Shown: positions 15,041-23,193 of the stretch, in pieces
How positions within the stretch are numbered: the first letter of the stretch is position 1
How the letters are laid out: the number at the start of each line of letters is the position of its first letter
NCBI RefSeq assembly: GCF_025717605.1
Contig: NZ_JAJIRQ010000011.1
Coordinates: 1-64,000 of the forward strand
Length of the DNA stretch: 64,000 bases
Direction of reading: 5' to 3'
Source: Paucibacter sp. TC2R-5
GTDB taxonomy: Bacteria; Pseudomonadota; Gammaproteobacteria; Burkholderiales; Burkholderiaceae_C
Made by a program: the position numbers and the translations under genes
Notes under the pieces: generated by a model
Told to the model about the DNA's origin: nothing
The model's input: the letters and a program-made list of their open reading frames with translations, nothing else
Databases searched by the model: none

Positions 15041-16297
15041 ATGGAATACCTTATGCGCGCCTTATGCGTCAGCCAATTCGCCGGCTCGTGGGTCAAGCTG
15101 GCGCGGCCCACCTTGGTCGCGGCTGCTCTGATGCTGCAAGTGACGGTGCCTGCTATCGCTGCGGCTACGGTGGGCGCTGCCGCTGCCGAACCCTATTCGG
15201 TGCTGATCAACCCTGGCGATGAAGCGGAACAATCGCGCTTCGCCACCTTCAGCGCTTGGAAGTCGACGCTCGAGCAATCGCTGCGCCCCGAACGTGGTGC
15301 GGCGCTGAAGGTCACGCCCTCGACGGATGCATCTGCCGACCTGTCGGCCACCCGAGCCCGTTTATTCGACGTCTTCGTGGCGCCGGCGCATGTGATCGGC
15401 AGCGCGGTGCGCTATGGCTATGTGCCCGTCGCCAGCATTGAAAAGCCGGTGCAAGCTGTCTTGGTGGCCTTCAATACCAGCCCGGTCAGCAGTCTCGAAA
15501 GTGCCGCCGGCAAGCGCCTGGGCCTGCCCCAGCAAGACAGCGTGGTGACCTACCTCTTGCGGGGCGAACTCAATGCCGCCAACACGACGGTCAAGCGGCA
15601 TTTCAGCAGCGTGGTCGAAAGCCGCTATCAAGACGCTTTGTTGATCTGCCTGCAAATCAAGCGCTGCGATGTAGTGGCGGTGGAGCGGGCGGTCTTTGAG
15701 CGCTGGGTGGCCGCCGGTGAGCCGCTCAAGGTCGTCATGCAGAGCAAGGCCGTGCCGGGCATGGGTGTGGCGTTGAAGCCGGCCTCGACAACTTCGCCCG
15801 AAGCCCTGAGGGCGGCCCTGGCCAAGAACATGGCGGCCGCACCGGGTGCTTTTGGTGCACAAAAATTGCAAGCCCTGGCAGCCAAGGACTTCGACTATGT
15901 GTCGACCTTGGGCTATTTCACGCCGCGCAGCCTGCCCGGCGCGACTGTGGTTGACGCCGCCACGGTCGCACAACTGCAGAAGGCGGGCGCGCTCTTGTTC
16001 GATACCCGCAATGACGTCGAGTTCAAGGCCGGCCATATCGCCGGCGCCAGCCTGCTGCCATACGGCGAGAAGAGCGCCAAAGACGCCGACTTCAAGGCCG
16101 CCGATGATTCCTTTGATATCAGCAAACTGCCCGCCAACAAGGCGACGCCGCTGGTGTTTGCCTGCAATGGCGCCGAATGCTGGAAGAGCTTCAAGGCCAG
16201 TCATGCCGCCTTGAAAGCCGGCTATAGCAAGGTCTATTGGTTCCGCGGCGGCTTCCCCGAGTGGCGCAGCGCGAATCTGCCCGTCGCGGTTCAGTAG
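15041..16297 (+). CDS. PhnD-like binding domain fused to a rhodanese domain
   Basis: A 418-aa exported protein. Signal peptide about residues 1-45. Residues about 50-295 resemble a PhnD/SsuA-type periplasmic binding fold (FDVFVAPAHVIGSAVRYGYVPVAS, GKRLGLPQQDSVVTYLLRG, CDVVAVERAVFERW). Residues about 300-418 are a rhodanese domain (LLFDTRNDVEFKAGHIAGA, LVFACNGAECWKSFKAS, VYWFRGGFPEW) with Cys375 at the catalytic position and a second Cys380, i.e. CNGAECW. It probably moves or senses a sulfur, phosphonate-like or other oxyanion compound in the periplasm, which is inference. No transporter genes are adjacent. Confidence 0.8.
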   Translation: MEYLMRALCVSQFAGSWVKLARPTLVAAALMLQVTVPAIAAATVGAAAAEPYSVLINPGDEAEQSRFATFSAWKSTLEQSLRPERGAALKVTPSTDASADLSATRARLFDVFVAPAHVIGSAVRYGYVPVASIEKPVQAVLVAFNTSPVSSLESAAGKRLGLPQQDSVVTYLLRGELNAANTTVKRHFSSVVESRYQDALLICLQIKRCDVVAVERAVFERWVAAGEPLKVVMQSKAVPGMGVALKPASTTSPEALRAALAKNMAAAPGAFGAQKLQALAAKDFDYVSTLGYFTPRSLPGATVVDAATVAQLQKAGALLFDTRNDVEFKAGHIAGASLLPYGEKSAKDADFKAADDSFDISKLPANKATPLVFACNGAECWKSFKASHAALKAGYSKVYWFRGGFPEWRSANLPVAVQ

Positions 16298-16313
16298 CGC
16301 GCAGCGCCTCGGT

Positions 16314-17093
16314 TCAGACGGGCGCGCTGATGACCCGCTTGATGCCGGCCCTGCGCAGGCGCTCCAGCATGGCCGGCTCGGCTTGGCTGTCAGTGATCAA
16401 AGAATCAATCGCCGCCGCGCCGCAAATCTGGACGCGGCTGCCTTGTCCCAGTTTGTCGGCATGGGCCAGCATGATGTTGTGGCGTGCATGCGCCAACATG
16501 GCGCGCGCCACGCCGGCCTCATGCCAGGCGTAATTCAGTGCGCCATGTTCCGGGCTCAAGGCCGTGGGTGAAATCAAGGCGTAGTCGGCATGAAAGCGGG
16601 CGATCTCGCTGATGGTGAAATCACCACTGGTGGCCGGCACGTCCGTGTGCAGATTGCCGCCCAGCAAATGAACCTCGATGTCTGAGCCGGCCGCCAAGGT
16701 CTTGGCCACCTCGACCGAATTGGTGATGACGAGCAGGCCTTTGTTGTTCAACAAGGCTTGTGCCAGTGCATGTGTGCTTGAGCCGGCGTCGATAAAGCAG
16801 GCGCTGCCGGGTTCGATCAGCGCGGCGGCATGTCGTGCGATGGCGCGCTTCTCGGCCTGAAATTGGCGCGCCCGCTCCAGGTAGCTGGCCTCGGCCAGGT
16901 TCTCGGCCGGCAAGTCGCAAGGTACCGCACCGCCATGCATGCGCTTGAGTTTGCCGTTGGACTCCAACTCGATCAGATCGCGGCGCACGGTTTCTTTGGA
17001 AACACCCAACTCCAAGGCGAAAGCGTCGGTAGTCAGGCGCTGGCGCTGATGCAGCAGCGAGATGATGCGGTCGTGACGTTCGGGAGTCCACAT
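16314..17093 (-). CDS. DeoR family transcriptional regulator
   Basis: A 259-aa protein with an N-terminal DeoR helix-turn-helix (MWTPERHDRIISLLHQRQRLTTDAFALELGVSKETVRRDL split over residues 1-40, then LKRMHGGAV). The C-terminal DeoRC sugar-phosphate sensor fold has FIDAGSSTHALAQAL and LGGNLH. Family members sense phosphorylated sugars. It is the last gene on this strand, 116 bases after the hydroxyproline dehydrogenase genes. It may share their transcript or be separate, since a DeoR regulator is not a usual hydroxyproline regulator. Confidence 0.88.
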   Translation of the reverse strand: MWTPERHDRIISLLHQRQRLTTDAFALELGVSKETVRRDLIELESNGKLKRMHGGAVPCDLPAENLAEASYLERARQFQAEKRAIARHAAALIEPGSACFIDAGSSTHALAQALLNNKGLLVITNSVEVAKTLAAGSDIEVHLLGGNLHTDVPATSGDFTISEIARFHADYALISPTALSPEHGALNYAWHEAGVARAMLAHARHNIMLAHADKLGQGSRVQICGAAAIDSLITDSQAEPAMLERLRRAGIKRVISAPV

Positions 17094-17209
17094 ATGAGCG
17101 AAAGTGCACCGGGCTTTTGAAAGGCTCGCGCGAGGCCGATCAAGCGGCGCCGGGCGAATAAACAGCAGCGCATTAGCGCCCAGCCAGATGACGCCGTGAT
17201 GACGTCAGC

Positions 17210-18487
17210 TCATTCGTCCAGCAGGCAGGCCAGCGGCGTGGGTTGCAGCGGCGCCCGCCCGCCGCGCCCCGATTGCGCTTCGGGCCAGCCCAGCATGGTT
17301 TGCGTGATGGGGCCGCAGATACGGCCCTGGCAGGCGCCCATGCCGCAGCGCGTTTGCAGCTTGGCATCGCGCCAGCTGCGCTGCCCCTTCAACTCGGCCA
17401 GAGTGACGTCCTCGCAGCGGCAGATGATGGTCTTGGCATCGGCCAGGGTCAGCAACTCGGGACGCAGCTTGAAGGTAGCGGCAAGCGTTTTGGCAAAGCG
17501 CTCGGCATGTGCTTTTTGGCGACGCAGGGCGGGCGTGGCGCTTTGGCCAAGCAAGGCCCGCGCAACCAGCTGCCCCTCGATCAAGGCCTTGTCCACGCCG
17601 CCAATGCCGGTGCATTCGCCCGCCGCATAGACGCCGGGCAGCGAGGTCTGCAGCGTGGCATCAACGTCGATCGCGCCGGCCTCGATGCGGCAGCCCAGCA
17701 GCTCCGCCAGTTCGGTATTCGGCAGCAGGCCGTAAGCGACGCCGAGCGCCTCGCAAGGCAGCTCCCACTGCGTGCGGCCATTGCTCAGCACCACGCCTTC
17801 AAGCCGCTGTTGGCCCAGCGCTCGGACGACCCAGCTGCCGCTGCGGTACGGCGTGGCGCGCAGCCGCCAAGCCAGCCCGGCCGCTTGCGCTGCTTTGGCC
17901 GGCGTCAAGCGGGCGGCAAAACCCGCCAGGGCCCGGCGCGAGACCTGTTCGGCCACCAGGGTAATGTGCGCGCCTGCTGCGCGGGCGCTGTCGGCAGCGG
18001 CCAGCAGCAAGGGCCCAGAGCCGGCCAGAACGACGCGCTGGCCCGCCACCGGCCAGCCGCTTTTGACCAGCGCCTGCAGACCCCCGGCGCCGCTGACACC
18101 GGGCAGGGTCCAACCCGGAAAGGGCAAAAACCGTTCGCGTGCGCCGAGCGCCAGCAGCAGTTGCGGCGCTTGCACCAGCAGCGCCGCCGCCGTGGGCTCA
18201 GCCAAATTTTGCAGGCGCAGGCGATAGCTGCCTTCCGAGGGTCTTTCGGCGTCAATCACCGCATGGCCAAACAGGCGGCGCAGGCCCGAATGCGGCAGCA
18301 GCACGGCAAGCTGTTTGGCCCAGGGCTGGGCCACGCCGGCGCGCCAGATCTGCCCGCCTGCCTGGCCGGCCTGGTCGATCCAGATGACGCTGCGCCCGGC
18401 TGCGAGCAGCGGCTGCAGGGCCGCAATGCCGGCGGGGCCGGCGCCCACCATGATTACATCGGCCTGCAAAGCGTTCGGCGTTTTCAT
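17210..18487 (-). CDS. D-hydroxyproline dehydrogenase, large FAD/[2Fe-2S] subunit (HcnB/OoxA-like)
   Basis: A 425-aa flavoprotein. The Rossmann FAD motif MVGAGPAGIAALQPLLAAG is near residue 16. A second dinucleotide fold lies in the middle (VVLAGSGPLLLAAADSA). The C-terminal BFD-like iron-sulfur domain has CRCEDVTLAEL and CGMGACQGRICGP. This is the alpha-type subunit of hydrogen-cyanide-synthase, opine and D-hydroxyproline dehydrogenase complexes. With the two genes before it (overlaps of 4 bases each) it forms a three-subunit enzyme oxidising cis-4-hydroxy-D-proline. The substrate is inferred from the epimerase and deaminase next to it. Confidence 0.88.
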   Translation of the reverse strand: MKTPNALQADVIMVGAGPAGIAALQPLLAAGRSVIWIDQAGQAGGQIWRAGVAQPWAKQLAVLLPHSGLRRLFGHAVIDAERPSEGSYRLRLQNLAEPTAAALLVQAPQLLLALGARERFLPFPGWTLPGVSGAGGLQALVKSGWPVAGQRVVLAGSGPLLLAAADSARAAGAHITLVAEQVSRRALAGFAARLTPAKAAQAAGLAWRLRATPYRSGSWVVRALGQQRLEGVVLSNGRTQWELPCEALGVAYGLLPNTELAELLGCRIEAGAIDVDATLQTSLPGVYAAGECTGIGGVDKALIEGQLVARALLGQSATPALRRQKAHAERFAKTLAATFKLRPELLTLADAKTIICRCEDVTLAELKGQRSWRDAKLQTRCGMGACQGRICGPITQTMLGWPEAQSGRGGRAPLQPTPLACLLDE

Positions 18488-18747
18488 GCTTCGGTCATGA
18501 TCTTCATGCCGTCTTTGGCAGGTGTTAGGCAGCCCAACCGGTTCGCCACCGCGTCAATGCTGACCCGGCACTCCTGGCATTGACCCATGCCGCAAAAAGC
18601 CGCACGCGGCTGGCCGGTCAGCGAGCGCCTGCTGAGGTTCAAGCCCGCATGGGCAAGCGCTGCAGCCACACTGCAGCCCGCCGGAACCCGCTGGGCCTGG
18701 CCGTTGATGTAGACCGTGATTTGGGCAGTTAGCAGTGCTGGGCTCAT
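18484..18747 (-). CDS. D-hydroxyproline dehydrogenase, small [2Fe-2S] subunit (HcnA-like)
   Basis: An 87-aa ferredoxin-like protein. It has VYINGQAQRVPAGCSVAAAL, then FCGMGQCQECRVSID and a final Cys in LGCLTP, the cluster pattern of HcnA/OoxA small subunits. It starts and stops with 4-base overlaps to its neighbours, so the three subunits are made together. Length and motif are normal for the family. It relays electrons between the two flavoprotein subunits. Confidence 0.87.
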   Translation of the reverse strand: MSPALLTAQITVYINGQAQRVPAGCSVAAALAHAGLNLSRRSLTGQPRAAFCGMGQCQECRVSIDAVANRLGCLTPAKDGMKIMTEA

Positions 18748-19868
18748 AAAAAGCGACTCGGTGAGAATGGGCCGGCGTCCAGCAAGGGTGTAGCACCGAG
18801 GCTGAGGTCTACCAGCAACTCGGCCGTGGCCAGCGAGGTGGTGATTCCCAAGCCTTCGTGTCCGGTGGCCAGCCAGACGCGCGCCAGTTCCGGGTGGGCG
18901 CCGATCAAGGGTTGGCCATCGCGGCTGGCCGGGCGCACACCGGTCCAGCAGCGCAGCAGGCTCAAGTCTCTTAGCCCGGGTAAATAGCTGCAGGCTTGGC
19001 GCAGCATGTCCTGCAAAATGGCCGGATCCAGCTTGCGGTCGCTGCGGCCGATCTGGCGTGAGGAGCCGATCAGCAGTTGGCCACCGGGGCGGGGTTGCAC
19101 ATTGAAGGAAACCGTGTCCTGATCGCTCAAATGGGCTTTTTTGATATAGCCCAGCTCAACCAATTGATGGTTGAGCATTCCGGGATAGCGTTGAGTGATC
19201 GCGAGTTGTCCTTTTTTGGGGATCAGCCAGCCCGGCGGCAGCCAGGCTTGGGCGGCCAAGCCGGCGCACAGGACCGTCAACGCGCCCCAAAAACGCCGGC
19301 CGTCGGCCAGCACCACGCCATGGCCGTCAAAAGACAAGACCTGACCCTCGATCAGCTCGGCGCGCGCTTCGGCCAGCCAGCGGGCGGCGACCTTGGGCGG
19401 GTAGACGCGAGCATCGCCGGGCACGCGCATGGCGCCGGCCAAACCTTGGCGAAGCATGGGCTCAGCCCGGGCCAGATCGGTGGCACCCAGCATCTCGGCA
19501 GCCAGGCCGCGGGCGGCCAACCAGCCCTGCTTGCGTTCGGCCAGGGCCAGCTCCTCGGCATCGGCTGCAATCCACAGCGTGCCGCAGGCCTGGTGCTCGG
19601 CCAGTGCCGGGTGCTCGGAGTTTTCGTCCAGCCATTGCTGCCAGAGCTGTTGGCTGCGCCGAGTCAGCTGGAATTCAGCGTCAGCACCACCGGCTTCGTC
19701 ATCAACGACCAGCAAATGCCCCATCGCCGCAGCGGTCGCGCCGCCGCCGATCGCGCCCGGCTCGATCACGCAGACCGACAAACCTTGGCGCGCATAGGCC
19801 CGTGCGCAGGCTGCGCCGATGATGCCGGCGCCAACGATCAGCACATCGGCGCTGCGGCTTTGCTTCAA
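18744..19868 (-). CDS. D-hydroxyproline dehydrogenase, catalytic FAD subunit (DAO/HcnC-like)
   Basis: A 374-aa D-amino acid oxidase-type flavoprotein. The FAD motif [20 protein letters not shown] starts near residue 9 and is followed by [18 protein letters not shown]. The C-terminal end has [33 protein letters not shown], the DAO signature region. It lies between the small subunit and the epimerase with 4-base overlaps on each side. Family members oxidise glycine, D-amino acids, opines or D-hydroxyproline; context favours D-hydroxyproline. Confidence 0.87.
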   Translation of the reverse strand: MKQSRSADVLIVGAGIIGAACARAYARQGLSVCVIEPGAIGGGATAAAMGHLLVVDDEAGGADAEFQLTRRSQQLWQQWLDENSEHPALAEHQACGTLWIAADAEELALAERKQGWLAARGLAAEMLGATDLARAEPMLRQGLAGAMRVPGDARVYPPKVAARWLAEARAELIEGQVLSFDGHGVVLADGRRFWGALTVLCAGLAAQAWLPPGWLIPKKGQLAITQRYPGMLNHQLVELGYIKKAHLSDQDTVSFNVQPRPGGQLLIGSSRQIGRSDRKLDPAILQDMLRQACSYLPGLRDLSLLRCWTGVRPASRDGQPLIGAHPELARVWLATGHEGLGITTSLATAELLVDLSLGATPLLDAGPFSPSRFL

Positions 19869-20797
19869 ACCGGTATGCCCCAGGCGAAGGGGTCGCCGGG
19901 CTGGAACACCAGGGTCGCATCCATATTGACAAAGGCGCGGCCTTGGATGCGCGGCAGGATCTGCCCCATCTCTCCCGGCCGGTAGTCCGCTTCAAAAACG
20001 CTGCCGATGACGCTTTCCTGGCGCCATGTCTGCCCGGGCGCCAATTTGCCGTCTGCTGCCAGGCAAGCCAGCTTGGCACTGGTGCCGGTGCCGCAGGGCG
20101 AGCGGTCATAGGCTTTGCCGGGGCACAGCACAAAATTACGGCCATGATTGGCCGGGTCTTGGGCCGGGCCGGTCAGCTCGATATGGTCGATCTCTTGGCC
20201 CCCCGCGCCACTGATGCCTTGCTCGCGCAAGGCTTGGCGGATGCGCCAGGATAAATCGGTCAGCGCTTCTGCCTGGCCAAGGTTCAAACTCAGGCCGTGG
20301 TCGGCGCAAAGGAAAAACCAGTTGCCGCCCCAGGCCACATCGCCATGTAGCAGACCGTGGCCGGCCACGTTCAAGGCGACTTGAGTGGCATGGCGATAGG
20401 ACGGCACATTGGCGACGCTGACACTGCCGTCCGCGGCCAGCGTAGCGGTGATGAGGCCGACAGGCGTTTCGATGCGATGCTCGCCCGGGCTGATGCGGCC
20501 CAGATAGGCCAATGTAGCGATCAGGCCAATCGTGCCGTGGCCGCACATGCCCAGGTAGCCGACGTTGTTGAAGAAGATCACGCCGCAGGTGTTGGCCGCA
20601 TTGACCGGCTCGCACAGCATCGCTCCGACCAGCACGTCAGAGCCACGGGGCTCGTTCACCACCGCGCTGCGCCAACCGTCATGTTGTGCCCGAAGTATGG
20701 CCAAGCGCTCGGCCATGCTGCCCGTGCCCAGGTCAGGGCCGCCGGAAATCAAAACGCGGGTCGGCTCGCCGCCCGTATGAGAGTCAATGAAGCGCAT
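19865..20797 (-). CDS. 4-hydroxyproline 2-epimerase (proline racemase family)
   Basis: A 310-aa enzyme interconverting trans-4-hydroxy-L-proline and cis-4-hydroxy-D-proline, the first step of hydroxyproline use. It starts [15 protein letters not shown]. The two catalytic bases are C85 ([12 protein letters not shown]) and C235 ([10 protein letters not shown]); both Cys present marks epimerase/racemase rather than the Ser/Thr dehydratase branch. I chose 20797; the longer frame to 20896 runs into the GntR gene. The start is 19 bases after the regulator's stop. The next gene overlaps by 4 bases. Confidence 0.92.
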   Translation of the reverse strand: MRFIDSHTGGEPTRVLISGGPDLGTGSMAERLAILRAQHDGWRSAVVNEPRGSDVLVGAMLCEPVNAANTCGVIFFNNVGYLGMCGHGTIGLIATLAYLGRISPGEHRIETPVGLITATLAADGSVSVANVPSYRHATQVALNVAGHGLLHGDVAWGGNWFFLCADHGLSLNLGQAEALTDLSWRIRQALREQGISGAGGQEIDHIELTGPAQDPANHGRNFVLCPGKAYDRSPCGTGTSAKLACLAADGKLAPGQTWRQESVIGSVFEADYRPGEMGQILPRIQGRAFVNMDATLVFQPGDPFAWGIPV

Positions 20798-20816
20798 GGG
20801 TGCTGGGGTCTTGGAG

Positions 20817-21500
20817 TTAGGCAATGACGGCTTGCGCGAATTGGCGCAGATAGTCGAGCAGTGCGTCGGAGGCCGCGGCGGCGGCGTTGGGCTCACCCTC
20901 GGCCACTGCTTGCGCCAAAGCGAGATGACAGCGTGCGCCTTCGCTCATATCGCCCTGGTGTTGATAGGCATACCAAAAGCGTCGGCATTGAATCGCCATC
21001 GGGATCACCGCGGCCACCGCAAAGGGGTTGCGGCAGGCAGCGTGGTTGACATGGTCCAGCGCTTGGTCGGCCGCCATATAGGCCGGCAAGTCCGAGGCTT
21101 GGGCCGCGGCCACCATTTGGCGCGCGCAGTCGAGCAAGTCGTCGCGCTGCTGCGGCGTAGCCCTTCGTGCCGAGGTCGAGGCGATCAGGCGCTCCAAGAC
21201 CCGCCGGGCTTCCAGCAGGTCGAGGTGTTCGGCCAAGCGAATGTCGCTGACCAACAAGCCGCGCCGGGGCTGCTGCACGATCAAGCCACTGGCAACCAAA
21301 CGCATGAGCGCCTCGCGTGTGGGCGTGCGCCCCAGGCCGGTATGCTCGATCAGCTCGGACTCGACGATGGGCGCACCGGGCCGCAGCAGCAGGGTCGAGA
21401 TCATCGACTCCAGCTTGTCATAGGCTTGGTCGGCATAACGCCTTTTGTCGCTGCCGTCGCCGGCTGGCAAAAGGGCTGAGGTGCTGGCGGCTTTTTTCAT
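20817..21500 (-). CDS. GntR family regulator, FCD subgroup
   Basis: A 227-aa protein with an N-terminal winged helix ([47 protein letters not shown]) and a helical FCD ligand-binding domain with the metal-site type histidines ([10 protein letters not shown]). It is the second gene of the hydroxyproline operon, 44 bases after the deaminase. It most likely controls the operon in response to hydroxyproline or an intermediate. A dyad at 22527-22545 over the operon's -35 box is the best candidate site. Confidence 0.9.
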   Translation of the reverse strand: MKKAASTSALLPAGDGSDKRRYADQAYDKLESMISTLLLRPGAPIVESELIEHTGLGRTPTREALMRLVASGLIVQQPRRGLLVSDIRLAEHLDLLEARRVLERLIASTSARRATPQQRDDLLDCARQMVAAAQASDLPAYMAADQALDHVNHAACRNPFAVAAVIPMAIQCRRFWYAYQHQGDMSEGARCHLALAQAVAEGEPNAAAAASDALLDYLRQFAQAVIA

Positions 21501-21544
21501 AGTGCCAACATCATCGCAGGCTCAGCGCCTCCGCTTGCACTTGC

Positions 21545-22477
21545 TCAGAATAAACGGCTCAGATCCGGGCGGGTGTCGAGGCCACGCTGAATGATGGCCA
21601 TCACACGGGCACGCTCCTCGCCGACCAGGGGCAAGCGCGGGCGGCGCACGTTTTCGTTGCCGACGCCTGCCATCATCTCGGCCAGTTTGATGTTTTGCAC
21701 CAGCTTGGCATGCACGTCCAAGTGCAGCAGCGGCATGAACCACTGATAAATCTTCAGCGCTTCGTCATAGCGCTTGGCGCGCATCAGCTTGTAGATTGCC
21801 ACCGTTTCGGCCGGGAAGGCGTCGCACAAGCCGGCCAGCAAACCGTCGCAACCCAAGGCCAGTGCTTCGAAGCTGAGGTCGTCCACGCCGATGAAGAGTT
21901 GGTAACGAGTGCCGAGGACATTGCGCAGGTCGGTGACGCGGCGGATGTTGTCGGTCGACTCCTTGATCGCGACCAGCCACTCGCAGTCGGCCAACTCGAC
22001 CATATCTTCGGGCTTCAGATCGACGCGGTAAGACACCGGGTTGTTATAGAGCATGGTCGGCAGCGCAGCGGCGGCGCAGATGGTGCGCACATTGGCGATC
22101 GCCTCGCGAGTGTCGGCCGGGTAAAGCACGGCCGGCATCAGCATCAAGCCCTCGACGCCGAAGCGGGCGGCGCCCTCGACATAGCGCAAGGCATTGCGGG
22201 TGCTGGTTTCCGACACATTGGCCAAGACCGGCACGCGGCCGTTAGATACGCGCACCGCGATGCTGGCAACTTCGAGCTTTTCTTCAAGCGTCAGAGTGCT
22301 GGCTTCGCCGAGCGAGCCGCCAGTGACGAGTCCGTCAACGCCGTTGGCGATCTGGAACTCGAAGTGGCGCTCCATCTCGGCGACATCTAAGTCCTCGTTC
22401 GGCTTGAACTTGGTCGTGACGGCGGGGAAGACGCCACTCCAGCGGGGCAGATTGGCTTTGGCTTGAGGCAAGGGCAT
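21545..22477 (-). CDS. Pyrroline-4-hydroxy-2-carboxylate deaminase (DapA/NAL family)
   Basis: A 310-aa Schiff-base lyase of the dihydrodipicolinate synthase family. The catalytic Lys172 lies in LVAIKESTDN, Tyr144 in MLYNNPVSY, and the substrate-carboxylate loop is GGSLGEAST. In hydroxyproline operons this member removes water and ammonia from cis-4-hydroxy-pyrroline-2-carboxylate to give 2-oxoglutarate semialdehyde. It is the first gene of the operon, behind a strong promoter. The final enzyme, oxoglutarate-semialdehyde dehydrogenase, is not in the window. The sequence alone does not exclude another DapA-type aldolase; context does most of the work. Confidence 0.86.
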   Translation of the reverse strand: MPLPQAKANLPRWSGVFPAVTTKFKPNEDLDVAEMERHFEFQIANGVDGLVTGGSLGEASTLTLEEKLEVASIAVRVSNGRVPVLANVSETSTRNALRYVEGAARFGVEGLMLMPAVLYPADTREAIANVRTICAAAALPTMLYNNPVSYRVDLKPEDMVELADCEWLVAIKESTDNIRRVTDLRNVLGTRYQLFIGVDDLSFEALALGCDGLLAGLCDAFPAETVAIYKLMRAKRYDEALKIYQWFMPLLHLDVHAKLVQNIKLAEMMAGVGNENVRRPRLPLVGEERARVMAIIQRGLDTRPDLSRLF

Positions 22478-22510
22478 GATTTGCTCGCAGGTATGCTGTT
22501 GATATATTTA

Positions 22511-22545
22511 ACTTTAGCCTTGCATGATGTGGATGTCAACCACAT
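22511..22545 (-). promoter_or_regulatory. Promoter and operator of the hydroxyproline operon
   Basis: On the minus strand the -35 is a consensus TTGACA (22534-22539), the spacer is exactly 17 bases, and the -10 is TAAAGT (22511-22516). The -35 sits inside the 7-base spacer of a perfect dyad: ATGTGG-TTGACAT-CCACAT (22527-22545). Repressor binding would cover the -35 directly. The adjacent GntR-FCD regulator is the likely ligand; that is inference. Confidence 0.75.
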
Positions 22546-22684
22546 ATTGCTGCGGGTAAGTTGGGTTCCAAGACCGGCCGATTGTTGCGTGCTTGGGCGC
22601 TTACAATCCGCGCTCGTTCGCCTGGCGGCGCTTGATCGCTGATCAATAGCCGGCTTAGGCGCATTTATTCATAAGGGATCTGTC

Positions 22685-23011
22685 GTGTTTATTTCCAATG
22701 CTTTTGCCCAGGTCGCTCCGGCCGCTTCTGGCAGCACCGAATCCAGCCTGCTGAGCATGCTGCCGCTGGTCTTGATGTTTGTGGTCTTGTACTTTGTCAT
22801 GATCCGTCCCCAGATGAAGCGCCAGAAAGAGCACAAGGCGATGATCGACGCGATCGCCAAGGGCGACGAGGTGGTGACCACCGGCGGTCTGCTGGGCAAG
22901 ATCACCAAGCTGGGTGATAGCTTCATCTCGATCGAGGTGGCCACGGGTGTTGAGTTGCAAGTGCAGCGCGGCGCGGTGGTGCAAGTCTTGCCCAAGGGCA
23001 CCGTCAAGTAA
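22685..23011 (+). CDS. yajC: Sec translocase accessory subunit YajC
   Basis: A 108-aa inner-membrane protein with one transmembrane helix (LLSMLPLVLMFVVLYFVMI, about residues 20-38) followed by the family signature RPQMKRQKEHKAMIDAIAKGDEVVTTGG. It joins SecD and SecF in the holotranslocon. secD begins 182 bases downstream. In many relatives tgt or queA lies upstream; here the hydroxyproline operon takes that place, in divergent orientation. Confidence 0.95.
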   Translation: MFISNAFAQVAPAASGSTESSLLSMLPLVLMFVVLYFVMIRPQMKRQKEHKAMIDAIAKGDEVVTTGGLLGKITKLGDSFISIEVATGVELQVQRGAVVQVLPKGTVK

Positions 23012-23193
23012 GACTGACCGGGGCTGCTTGGCTGATGGGTGGCAATGCGAGCCCATCGACCGAACACCCCCTTTGCTCAAGTTAGCCAAGTTGCCCAGAG
23101 GCCGCTCAAGCGGCCGGGCAGCGCCCCCAGCACAGCATGCCCTGGTGCGCAAGCGCCACGCAGCCATCATGGCCGGGTCTGAGAGGAAACAGC

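Noticed and set aside
17243-18583. 446-codon plus-strand frame over the dehydrogenase subunit
   Set aside because: The opposite strand carries FAD and iron-sulfur motifs; this frame has only low-complexity Arg/Ala/Gln sequence.
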